From: Paludibacter sp.
GTDB lineage: Bacteria > Bacteroidota > Bacteroidia > Bacteroidales > Paludibacteraceae
Assembly: GCA_017882285.1 (NCBI GenBank)
Contig: JADGPS010000004.1
Coordinates: forward strand, 1 to 64,000
Reading direction: 5' to 3'
DNA length: 64,000 bases
How positions within the stretch are numbered: position 1 is the first letter of the stretch; each line of letters begins with the position of its first letter. The translations under genes and the position numbers were made by a program. Positions 41,768 through 49,869 of the stretch are shown here, piece by piece. Under the pieces are notes generated by a model. That model was given only the letters and a program-made list of their open reading frames with translations, did not search any database and was not told where the DNA came from.

Positions 41768-44623
41768 TTGAATACTGCAAGCATAAATATGAATAAAGAT
41801 AAATACATAAGAGACGAAGGTATTCTTAACTCTCCTTTAAGGGTTGGAGGTTTGTTATTATTACTGTTTTTTGCCATCCAGTTTATTTCTGCTCAATCGC
41901 CTAAACGTGAAATGCGTGCAACATGGCTTACTACTGTTTGGCGGTTGGATTGGCCAACAGTGACTGTTCCTAAAGCTACAGGAACAAACGATGCAGCCCG
42001 ACAAGCAGCTATATTGCAACAAAAAAACGAGTTGATATCCATTTTAAATTCATTGAAAACGGCAAACATGAATGCCGTGTTTTTTCAGGTGAGAAGTATG
42101 TGTGATGCTATGTATCAATCGTCCTACGAACCATGGAGTCAATGGATTTCAAGTGAACGTGGAGCTGATCCGGGTTACGACCCCTTGGCTTTTGCTATCG
42201 AAGAAGCACATAAACGAGGTATAGAATTGCATGCCTGGTTAAATCCATATCGTTATTCTACGTCTTCGACAACACATGGAGAACTGTCTACCGATTATTT
42301 CAACACACATCCCGATTGGTTGCTAGCGTATGATAGTTATACGAAAATTTTGAATCCAGGGATTCCCGATGTTGTGAAGCAAATTAAAAAAGTTGTAGGT
42401 GAAATAGCCACTAATTATGATATAGATGGAATTGTTTTCGACGATTATTTTTATGCTTATGGTGGAACAAGCAATACCTTGGATGCAGCAGCACAATCAC
42501 TTTATAAACCTGCTGATAAAAATATCGGTGATTGGCGGCGCGAAAATGTAAACAAAATGATTGCAGCAGTTTACGATACAATTCAAACGGTGAAACCTTA
42601 TATTACTTTTGGAGTTTCGCCTTTCGGAACCTGGACTACCGATCAGACTGTGGCTGCACAACGTGGTATTTTATTGCCTACCGGAGTTGGTACTACAGGG
42701 AATATGTATGCTGAGATTTATTGCGATCCTATGGCTTGGCTCGAACAAGGTACGGTCGATTATGTTTCTCCACAACTTTACTGGACAACTTACAGCGCAT
42801 ATCCTTATGGTCAATTAGCTCTCTGGTGGTCGAATATTTCCAACCGGTTTGGGAAACATTTTTATTCCAGTCATTCGCTTTCATCTCTGGCATCGGCAGC
42901 TCCTGCTGCTTCACACATCATTAATTTACAAAACGAAAATATAAATACGCGTTCACTTTCTACACTTGAACTTCAGGCTGTGAATCGTAAATCAATTTCA
43001 ATAAGTATGCGTGCACCGGCAGAAACAAATTTTGCTCCTTCCGAAATCGGCTTGCAAGTCGGATTTAACCGAACAAGTGATATAAATGATGCTCCGGGAA
43101 GTGTGTTTTATGCTACCGATCAAACTGTCAATACGAGTGGTTTTTTGACTTACCTGAATCAAAATGTATTTACACAACCCGCTTTATGTCCGGCTATTGG
43201 TTGGAAAGCAGCTGATAATCAAACATTGGCTGAAAATATAAGTTTGTCCGGGCAAATTTTAACCTGGACTTATTCAGGAACAAATATGCAGTATGCAGTT
43301 TATGCTATTCCCAATGCAAACAGAAACGATGCAGCGGTTTTTTCTTCTTCAAAATATCTGTTGGGATTGTCGTACAACAATCAGTATGAATTACCCGCAA
43401 GTGTTAGTTCAACAACTCATAAAATTGCAGTTTCAATTGTCGACAGGTTTGGAAACGAATTTTCGCCCCGCATTCTCAATGAAAGTCTTGCAACATCAGC
43501 TGCAGCTGAATTAGTTTATCCGGCTGATAATACAACAACTTTACTTCCTTGCGTCTTTAAATGGAACAGCATTGAAGGAGCAGATTCTTATGTATGGCAA
43601 TTGGCACGTGATGCACAATTTACCGATTTGGTTTGTTCGCGCGAAACCACCGGAACGCAATTTTTCTCCGGTTTGCAAACTAACCTGAAAGATAATACGG
43701 ATTACTTTTGGAGAGTAAGAACCCGAAAAGCAAATGCAGCAGATACATGGTCACTGGCAAGAAAATTTACCAGTAACAAATTTGGTATCAATTACCCGGC
43801 AAACGGAAGCAGTAATGTGGCTTTAGCTCCGGTGTTTGAATGGGATAATGTTAGCCAAACAGCCACCTATACCCTGGAAATAGCTACCAGTGTGGATTTT
43901 AGTGCAGCCAAACGAGTATTTTTGAATACTTTACAAACTCCAAATTTGACTTTACCTTCGGGAACTTTAATGCCAAGTACCATCTATTATGCTCGGATAA
44001 GTGTAACCGACGGTCTTGTAAAAGCTACTTCCGAAACGGTTTTATTTACAACGTTGGATGTTCCGATTACAGTTCCTCAAATAATAAATCCAACAACAGG
44101 AAGTACAATTTTCGGAACAGCTATCCAGGTTTGTTGGAACGAACAAGTTTCAAAAGGGTTTAGAGCAGAATTGTCGAAAGACGCAACTTTTCCTCCAAGA
44201 GCAACAACTGTAAAATCGGTTGATGCATCGACATATTGTGCTTTATACGAAAATTTGACGGCAGCAACTTATTACCTACGTGTAAAAGCTGCAACAAACG
44301 ATGGTCTTACAAATCCTTCCGAAACCGTATCTATTATATTAAATGATAATTCTGGTATTGATCAAGTTGGAGATAAACAATTAAAATGTTTCGTTCGATC
44401 GACTGGAAGTGAGAAAAAGAAACTTGTTATTCAGTCAAATTCGACATTTACAGCTACAATTCGACTATTCTCGATTACCGGAGTAGAAAAAACACAACTT
44501 ATAACTGAGATTAAAGCTGGCGATAACGTGATAGATTTAAATATTGAAAATCTTCCACAAGGTGTTTACCCTGTATTAATTCAATCAAAAGCAGAAAAGT
44601 CAGCTTTTAAAATTATATTGTAA
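41768..44623 (+). CDS. GHL10-family glycoside hydrolase with FnIII-like and T9SS domains
   Basis: A 951-residue secreted enzyme. The hydrophobic signal FFAIQFISAQ is followed directly by the GHL10/DUF187 catalytic barrel (about 43-400): SPKREMRATWLTTVWRLDWP, MNAVFFQVRSMCDAMY, GIELHAWLNPYRY, the acidic DGIVFDDYFYAYGG and YVSPQLYWTT. An Ig-like region and about three FnIII-like repeats follow (580-860). The end (870-951, LFSITGVEKTQLI to LPQGVYPVLIQSKAEKSAFKIIL) is a type A T9SS signal. GHL10 proteins such as YngK are associated with cell-wall glycan degradation. The N-terminus is odd: it includes sequence derived from an intergenic repeat (NSPLRVGGLL). An internal ATG at 41789 is a possible start. 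Confidence 0.88.
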   Translation: MNTASINMNKDKYIRDEGILNSPLRVGGLLLLLFFAIQFISAQSPKREMRATWLTTVWRLDWPTVTVPKATGTNDAARQAAILQQKNELISILNSLKTANMNAVFFQVRSMCDAMYQSSYEPWSQWISSERGADPGYDPLAFAIEEAHKRGIELHAWLNPYRYSTSSTTHGELSTDYFNTHPDWLLAYDSYTKILNPGIPDVVKQIKKVVGEIATNYDIDGIVFDDYFYAYGGTSNTLDAAAQSLYKPADKNIGDWRRENVNKMIAAVYDTIQTVKPYITFGVSPFGTWTTDQTVAAQRGILLPTGVGTTGNMYAEIYCDPMAWLEQGTVDYVSPQLYWTTYSAYPYGQLALWWSNISNRFGKHFYSSHSLSSLASAAPAASHIINLQNENINTRSLSTLELQAVNRKSISISMRAPAETNFAPSEIGLQVGFNRTSDINDAPGSVFYATDQTVNTSGFLTYLNQNVFTQPALCPAIGWKAADNQTLAENISLSGQILTWTYSGTNMQYAVYAIPNANRNDAAVFSSSKYLLGLSYNNQYELPASVSSTTHKIAVSIVDRFGNEFSPRILNESLATSAAAELVYPADNTTTLLPCVFKWNSIEGADSYVWQLARDAQFTDLVCSRETTGTQFFSGLQTNLKDNTDYFWRVRTRKANAADTWSLARKFTSNKFGINYPANGSSNVALAPVFEWDNVSQTATYTLEIATSVDFSAAKRVFLNTLQTPNLTLPSGTLMPSTIYYARISVTDGLVKATSETVLFTTLDVPITVPQIINPTTGSTIFGTAIQVCWNEQVSKGFRAELSKDATFPPRATTVKSVDASTYCALYENLTAATYYLRVKAATNDGLTNPSETVSIILNDNSGIDQVGDKQLKCFVRSTGSEKKKLVIQSNSTFTATIRLFSITGVEKTQLITEIKAGDNVIDLNIENLPQGVYPVLIQSKAEKSAFKIIL
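41831..41853. repeat. Repeat copy inside the signal-peptide coding region
   Basis: TCTCCTTTAAGGGTTGGAGG plus TTT is a diverged inverse of the CCTCTAACC...TAAAGGGG repeat; it encodes part of NSPLRVGGLL just ahead of the hydrophobic signal core. Confidence 0.5.
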
Positions 44624-44702
44624 ACTGCATCAAATAAACATATTATATTTATATTTTCAAAAAAGTAATTCTCAATTTTAAAACAATTAAAAAGTAAACA
44701 TT

Positions 44703-46160
44703 ATGAAAAAACAAGTACTTTTCGGAATTGCACTCGTATGCAGCGCTTTCCTGACAAACCTAATGGCTGCAAATCCATTAGTAGATCCTGCAACTTATGT
44801 TCCAAGAGGAACAAACGGTGAATTAACTCTTCAGAGTAAATGGCTTTATTCTAACGTATTGAATAATTACAATCTAGTCGCTGATTTGATTGGAACTTCA
44901 GGGACAGTTCGTGGAATGGCTGCTAAAGATGGTAAAATGTATTTTGCCAGCAGAAATTCAGGTAATCAAATTCTGGTTGTAAATGGTACGACAGGTGCTA
45001 AAGAGACAGCTATAAATTTGGCAAGCAATGTTTTTACATATCAAGGCAGAAATAAAGCAAATACACTTGATAGTACCTATTTGGCAGGTTTTCCTTGTAA
45101 TGACATTAAAATTGATGGTGCCGGAAACGTATTGGTGGCAAACATGCCAACTTCAAATGCCGGTCGCTACCAAATTTGGAAAATTAATTTAACAACCGGA
45201 GCCGGTACTCTTGTTATTGATCAGGCTAATTTGGCTACATTGTTTCCAGCAGCATCAACCATGCGTTTTGATGCATTTGGTGTTTGGGGTGATGTAAATG
45301 GCAATGGAGTAATTATGGGAGCTAATGCTTCTGTAACTGCTATGGAAGCTTATAAATGGACTATCACCAATGGCGTTGTAGGTACTCCAACGTTAATTGA
45401 ATTGGATCCTACTCCTTCATACTATTTATCTGCAACGCCTCTAGTACCTATGGCAAATCTCGGTTCTGCACCTCAGGTTTTTCCTCTTGATGAAAATCTT
45501 TTCTATTTAGATGGAAATTTAACCTACCCAACATTAATGGATGGAAATGGTAACGTAATTGACGGTTTCTATAATAATCCAAATGCATTAAAAGATTTAG
45601 TTACAGTACCCGGTACTACATTGACAATGAACCAGGGACATAATGGAGTTACTGAATTTCAGGTCGGCGATAATTATTTTCTTTTAATGGCTGCCACCAA
45701 TACAGCTGGTGCGCCGCCTTCAACTTTCCGTTTATTCAAGTTTGCTGATTCCAGCAAAGCATTTTCAGGTTTGACTTGTTTGTGGACATTCCCTCAGGCT
45801 GGTATGGGAGGTGCATCAAATGCTTATCGTACAGCTATGCCTAGTGTAGAAGTAAGTGGTAATGTAGCCAGTATCTATGTGTATACCGGTGAAAACGGAT
45901 ATGGAAAGTATCAAATGACGCTTGCACAAACAGGTGTTTCTGAACTTCAAGTGTCGAATGTAACAATTTCAATGAGTGGAAAACAAATCCGTTTGTCAGA
46001 AGAAGTCACTTTGGCTGAAATTTATACCATAACCGGTCAAAAAATCTCCAGTGAAAAAAATATTTCAGCTTTGAATGCTCCAGTTGCAAACGGAGTTTAT
46101 ATTGTAACTCTTGTTGACAAAACAGGCGCTAAGAAAATTCAAAAAGTTGCTGTAAACTAA
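44703..46160 (+). CDS. DUF4623-type secreted protein with T9SS signal
   Basis: A 485-residue protein. A signal peptide (1-22, ending LMAAN) is followed by a DUF4623-like propeller domain: RGTNGELTLQSKWLYSN, VRGMAAKDGKMYFASRN, AFGVWGDVNGNGVIMGAN. The C-terminal 75 residues (VSNVTISMSGKQIRLSEEV, LAEIYTITGQKISSE, APVANGVYIVTLVDKTGAKKIQKVAVN) form a T9SS sorting domain. No catalytic motif is evident; a carbohydrate- or wall-binding role is a guess from context. A strong hairpin follows the stop. Confidence 0.78.
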   Translation: MKKQVLFGIALVCSAFLTNLMAANPLVDPATYVPRGTNGELTLQSKWLYSNVLNNYNLVADLIGTSGTVRGMAAKDGKMYFASRNSGNQILVVNGTTGAKETAINLASNVFTYQGRNKANTLDSTYLAGFPCNDIKIDGAGNVLVANMPTSNAGRYQIWKINLTTGAGTLVIDQANLATLFPAASTMRFDAFGVWGDVNGNGVIMGANASVTAMEAYKWTITNGVVGTPTLIELDPTPSYYLSATPLVPMANLGSAPQVFPLDENLFYLDGNLTYPTLMDGNGNVIDGFYNNPNALKDLVTVPGTTLTMNQGHNGVTEFQVGDNYFLLMAATNTAGAPPSTFRLFKFADSSKAFSGLTCLWTFPQAGMGGASNAYRTAMPSVEVSGNVASIYVYTGENGYGKYQMTLAQTGVSELQVSNVTISMSGKQIRLSEEVTLAEIYTITGQKISSEKNISALNAPVANGVYIVTLVDKTGAKKIQKVAVN

Positions 46161-46185
46161 TTGATTTTTTTTATTCACTTTAATA

Positions 46186-46214
46186 AAAAGAGGTGGTGTC
46201 ACACCACCTCTTTT
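46186..46214 (+). terminator. Hairpin terminator inside the cell-wall locus
   Basis: AAAAGAGGTGGTG pairs perfectly with CACCACCTCTTTT over 13 bp with a 3-base TCA loop, 26 bases after the DUF4623 stop, with a short T-run. It would end or reduce transcription ahead of the phosphodiester glycosidase gene. Confidence 0.75.
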
Positions 46215-46218
46215 AGTT

Positions 46219-46238
46219 ACCCCTAACCCCTAAAGGGG
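46219..46238. repeat. ACCCCTAACCCCTAAAGGGG repeat unit
   Basis: A 20-base GC-rich unit just after the terminator. A nearly identical copy in inverted orientation lies at 46369-46390, so the two flank the next start codon. Confidence 0.65.
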
Positions 46239-46276
46239 AATTTGATTACAACAGTCTCTATAAAAAATAATATATT

Positions 46277-48823
46277 ATGAAAAGAAATGAAACAGAAATA
46301 CAAGTTGAAAGGTTCAATAACTCCCTTTTAGTTGCTCTGTATAACAAACAAAATAAAAGTAACTCAGTCCCCCTTCAGGGGTTAGGGGTTCTTCTCTTTC
46401 TCCTTATTTTATTCTTTTCTTACTCTTTTGCAGGTAATATAGTAGTTGGAACAAAAACCTATCCGGTTGATACTCTGGCACACTTCAAAATAGGTCCCGG
46501 AAGTTATTACACGGCATTGAATTTAATAGATGCCACAAAACCACTTCGGGTATTTTTCTTAGAAGTGGATGCCACAAATCCATATATAAGTTTTAAAAGT
46601 GTATTAGGTAAAGATTCGACGGTAACCTGCGAACGTCCTTCAGATATGGCAAAACGAAAAACCAAAGCAGGAGCTATGTACTTTGGAGGAACGAATGGTG
46701 ATTTTTTTTCCACAACAGCTCCAGTAGGAATTCCAGTGGCTGGTAGTATGGTAGAAGGAGAAATCGGTAGAATACCGAATACACGTCCTGATATAGCTTT
46801 CGACAGAAATATAGCTCCCTTTATAGGTACGAAAGTATATGCCGGAAATGTAAGCATAGGCGGAAATACTTTTTCCATTGCCAATATCAACACCACTCGA
46901 AGTACCAATCAACTAATACTTTATAATAGTCTGAATGGCAAATTTACACATACAAATTCTTTTGGTACCGAAGTGCTTGTTCAGCTAATTGACCCTAAAT
47001 GGGATGTAAATAAAACATTGAAGGCTAAAGTTATCTCAGTTGTTTCAGGAGTCGGAAATATGGCTATTCCGCAGGGAAGTGCTGTATTGTCAGGTCATGG
47101 TACTGCCCAAACTTATTTAAATACATTGAACGTTAATGATGAGATAGATATTAATTTGGGAATTACAATAGGTGGAAGCGAAAAACCATCTTTGACCGAT
47201 ATGGTTGGTGGCGATCGACCCATACTTCAGGATGGTCTGGTGACCGATAATGATTGGGTTGAATTGAATCCTCGTACAGCCATGGGATTTTCTGCAGATA
47301 AAAGCAAAATCTATTTTTGTGTTGTTGATGGTCGTTCACTGTTGTCGATTGGTGTAGGGACAAAACAATTAGCTGATATAATGAAAAGCGCCGGTGCTTA
47401 TACGGCTATCAATTTAGATGGCGGAGGTTCGAGCTGTATGTATGTGAAGGAATTTAATGTTATGAATGTTGGAAGTGATGGAGTGGAACGCGCTGTTGGT
47501 AACGGAATTTTTGCTGTTTCGTCCGCACCTACCGATGCTGCTATCAGTGAAATTTCTTCCTATGAAAAAACAATTGAATTACCCCGATATGGTGTGTTTA
47601 AACCTCAATTTCTAGGTTATAATCAATATGGGACATTACTGAATACCAATGTGCAGGGTGTAACATTAACCTGTCCTCCTGAAGTTGGTTATATTAATGG
47701 CAACGGACAACTAGTTGCTTCCGGCACACAAAACGGAGTCTTGACGGCAACCTTTAATGGAATTCAAACCAAAGTGAATATTGTTTTACGTGACGAAGCT
47801 GAAATTGCCATTCGGCTGGATTCTGTGCTGATTGACAATCGATTTGAATATCCAATTGAAGTCCAAAGTGTAATCGGACAAAATACCATGCAAGTTCTTC
47901 CTTCTGCTTTGACCTGGACAGTTTTACAACCTGAAATATGCTCGGTAGTAAATGGGAATCTAATAGGTATGAAAAACGGAACAAGTCTGGTAATCGGTAA
48001 TTTGGGTTCTTTTAAAGACACTTTATTAGTTCGTGTTGAAATTCCAACAGCCCCTCGAATGGTACAGGATGATTTTAGTAATATAGCATCATGGACTATG
48101 ACTTCGCCGTCTTCAACCTGGAATGCAACAATGACTTCAGAGGTTTTACCTGTCGGCTGGACGCATGGAACAGCTATCCGGTATGTATATAAATCTGCCC
48201 GGGCGCCTTCCATCAAGATGGCAAAAGTTATGAGATTATATAGTTTGCCCGATACAATTAAGTTTGTTATAAATCCGGGCGATGTTGATATTAATAAATT
48301 GATTCTGGGTTTTCATATTAATAATCAAACCCAGTCTTTAACTTCAAATTTCACAGTTGTTCCTAAAAATACAGACTCGGAATTTAGTATCCCAACTTCA
48401 AGTATTGTTTCAACTGTCAGTGATATTGCTTCATACCCTGTCTGGTTCGACTATTTTTCAATCTATATTAATACTGCCACTCAATTTGCCGATGCAACTT
48501 ACAACATCTATTTGAAAGAAATAGCTTTGTGTTATAAAAATATTGTTTTAGGCTTGACTAATCCCGAATTACTTTCGAATTTAAGAGTTTATCCCAATCC
48601 TGTTTTTGGAAATGAATTAAGTATAGCTTTAAAAAATATTTCTTTGGAACCAATTCGGATTCAACTATATAATGTTGTCGGGCAATTAATTCGCTCAGAA
48701 AATTTAGGAATTCAGCTAACCAGAGAGGTTAATTTTCCGGTGAACCAACTTCAATCCGGCACTTACTTTTTAAGTATTTATCAGGGCAAGAAAGTTGATA
48801 CGATAAAATTTATTAAACGTTAA
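46277..48823 (+). CDS. NAGPA-type phosphodiester glycosidase with T9SS signal
   Basis: An 848-residue secreted protein. The domain at about 90-420 matches the DUF2233/NAGPA family (mammalian uncovering enzyme, which removes GlcNAc from GlcNAc-1-P-6-mannose): GAMYFGGTNGDFFST, GGDRPILQDGLV, NPRTAMGFSADKSKIYFCVVDGR and YTAINLDGGGSSCMYV. A Big_2/Ig-like region (430-600) and a beta-sandwich follow; the end is a T9SS domain (LRVYPNPVFGNELSI, LQSGTYFLSIYQG). Substrate unknown; GlcNAc-1-phosphodiesters such as teichoic-acid linkage units are plausible. The N-terminus is unusually long before the signal core (GVLLFLLILFFSYSFAG) and includes repeat-derived residues SVPLQGLGVL. Confidence 0.87.
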   Translation: MKRNETEIQVERFNNSLLVALYNKQNKSNSVPLQGLGVLLFLLILFFSYSFAGNIVVGTKTYPVDTLAHFKIGPGSYYTALNLIDATKPLRVFFLEVDATNPYISFKSVLGKDSTVTCERPSDMAKRKTKAGAMYFGGTNGDFFSTTAPVGIPVAGSMVEGEIGRIPNTRPDIAFDRNIAPFIGTKVYAGNVSIGGNTFSIANINTTRSTNQLILYNSLNGKFTHTNSFGTEVLVQLIDPKWDVNKTLKAKVISVVSGVGNMAIPQGSAVLSGHGTAQTYLNTLNVNDEIDINLGITIGGSEKPSLTDMVGGDRPILQDGLVTDNDWVELNPRTAMGFSADKSKIYFCVVDGRSLLSIGVGTKQLADIMKSAGAYTAINLDGGGSSCMYVKEFNVMNVGSDGVERAVGNGIFAVSSAPTDAAISEISSYEKTIELPRYGVFKPQFLGYNQYGTLLNTNVQGVTLTCPPEVGYINGNGQLVASGTQNGVLTATFNGIQTKVNIVLRDEAEIAIRLDSVLIDNRFEYPIEVQSVIGQNTMQVLPSALTWTVLQPEICSVVNGNLIGMKNGTSLVIGNLGSFKDTLLVRVEIPTAPRMVQDDFSNIASWTMTSPSSTWNATMTSEVLPVGWTHGTAIRYVYKSARAPSIKMAKVMRLYSLPDTIKFVINPGDVDINKLILGFHINNQTQSLTSNFTVVPKNTDSEFSIPTSSIVSTVSDIASYPVWFDYFSIYINTATQFADATYNIYLKEIALCYKNIVLGLTNPELLSNLRVYPNPVFGNELSIALKNISLEPIRIQLYNVVGQLIRSENLGIQLTREVNFPVNQLQSGTYFLSIYQGKKVDTIKFIKR
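46369..46390. repeat. Inverted CCCCTAACCCC repeat copy inside the coding sequence
   Basis: CCCCCTTCAGGGGTTAGGGG plus TT is the reverse complement, with small changes, of the unit at 46219-46238. It encodes PLQGLGV immediately before the hydrophobic signal segment. Confidence 0.65.
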
Positions 48824-48951
48824 TTGTGAAATTTCTTATTGGGGAAAATATAACTTAAAATTTATATACCGGTTTTGTAATGCAAAATCCAAAATAATTT
48901 ATACTTTTACTCCCTGAATTCTCAATTTTTATTCATTAAATTTACATTATT

Positions 48952-49854
48952 ATGAAAAAATTTCTACTTTTATTTGCAATTTCAGGACAATTCATTTTTG
49001 CCCAACAAATTCAGATACAGTCAATTGATCAGTTGAAGAACACGGAGTCGAGTGGATTGTTTCATCCAACTTTCAGTCCAACGGGCGATTACCTTTTGGC
49101 TACAACTGAGAACTATGCAGGATTAAAATTGTACTCGTTTACCGACAAAACCATTAAAACACTCACATCCGATCCCGGTGCCGGTTACGGTGTTCAGATT
49201 AGCGACGATGGGAACAACATAGTTTATAAAAAGAATGAATTTGTAAAAAACCTGAAACACACTTCGCTTATCTCCTATTCCCGCTCAAACGGAAAACAGA
49301 TTCAGTTGGTTTCACCTACAAGAGAACTTATTACTCCAAGATTTGCAGCAAATAAGCCTCAATATGTTGTGGGCAGAAAACTTGTAAGGAACAATATAAC
49401 AACAACTGAATCAACGCCCGTTATTTGTATTGAAAACCAGAAGATGGTTATGTACAGCGGAAATAGTCGTAAAGTTCTGACTCCAAATGGCGAACAAGCC
49501 AGTTATATCTGGCCATCTATTTCGCCCGATAAAAAAAATATCGCCTATGCAGTTGCCGGCAAAGGTACTTTTGTTTGTCGGATGGATGGTTCAAACGTAA
49601 AATCACTTGGGAAATTAAATGCACCGGTTTGGTTGAACAGCAAATGGTTGGTTGGCATGGACGATAAAGATGACGGTCAAAAAATGCTTTCTTCTAGTTT
49701 AATTGCACTGACAATCGATGGAAAAACCAGACAAACTCTTTCAACCCCAACAGGAAAAATGGCTATGTATCCTGCAACTTCGGCCGATGGATCGCGTATT
49801 GCATTCAATACTGAAAATGGAGAACTTTATTTAATGAATATTCAAATTAAGTAA
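48952..49854 (+). CDS. Small secreted TolB/WD40-like beta-propeller protein
   Basis: A 300-residue protein with a signal peptide (1-18, MKKFLLLFAISGQFIFAQ). Repeated propeller blades follow: HPTFSPTGDYLLATTENYAGLKLY, VQISDDGNNIVYKK, WPSISPDKKNIAYAVAGKGTFV and YPATSADGSRIAFNTENGELYLM, giving about six blades. It lacks a T9SS C-terminal domain, unlike its neighbours, and lacks a lipobox, so it should stay periplasmic. The amidase gene starts 15 bases later. It may be a scaffold or peptidoglycan-sensing partner; function unknown. Confidence 0.75.
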   Translation: MKKFLLLFAISGQFIFAQQIQIQSIDQLKNTESSGLFHPTFSPTGDYLLATTENYAGLKLYSFTDKTIKTLTSDPGAGYGVQISDDGNNIVYKKNEFVKNLKHTSLISYSRSNGKQIQLVSPTRELITPRFAANKPQYVVGRKLVRNNITTTESTPVICIENQKMVMYSGNSRKVLTPNGEQASYIWPSISPDKKNIAYAVAGKGTFVCRMDGSNVKSLGKLNAPVWLNSKWLVGMDDKDDGQKMLSSSLIALTIDGKTRQTLSTPTGKMAMYPATSADGSRIAFNTENGELYLMNIQIK

Positions 49855-49869
49855 AGGGAGGAAATTAAT

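Noticed and set aside
48952-49854. T9SS cargo status of the small propeller protein
   Set aside because: It ends in a propeller blade with no C-terminal sorting domain.
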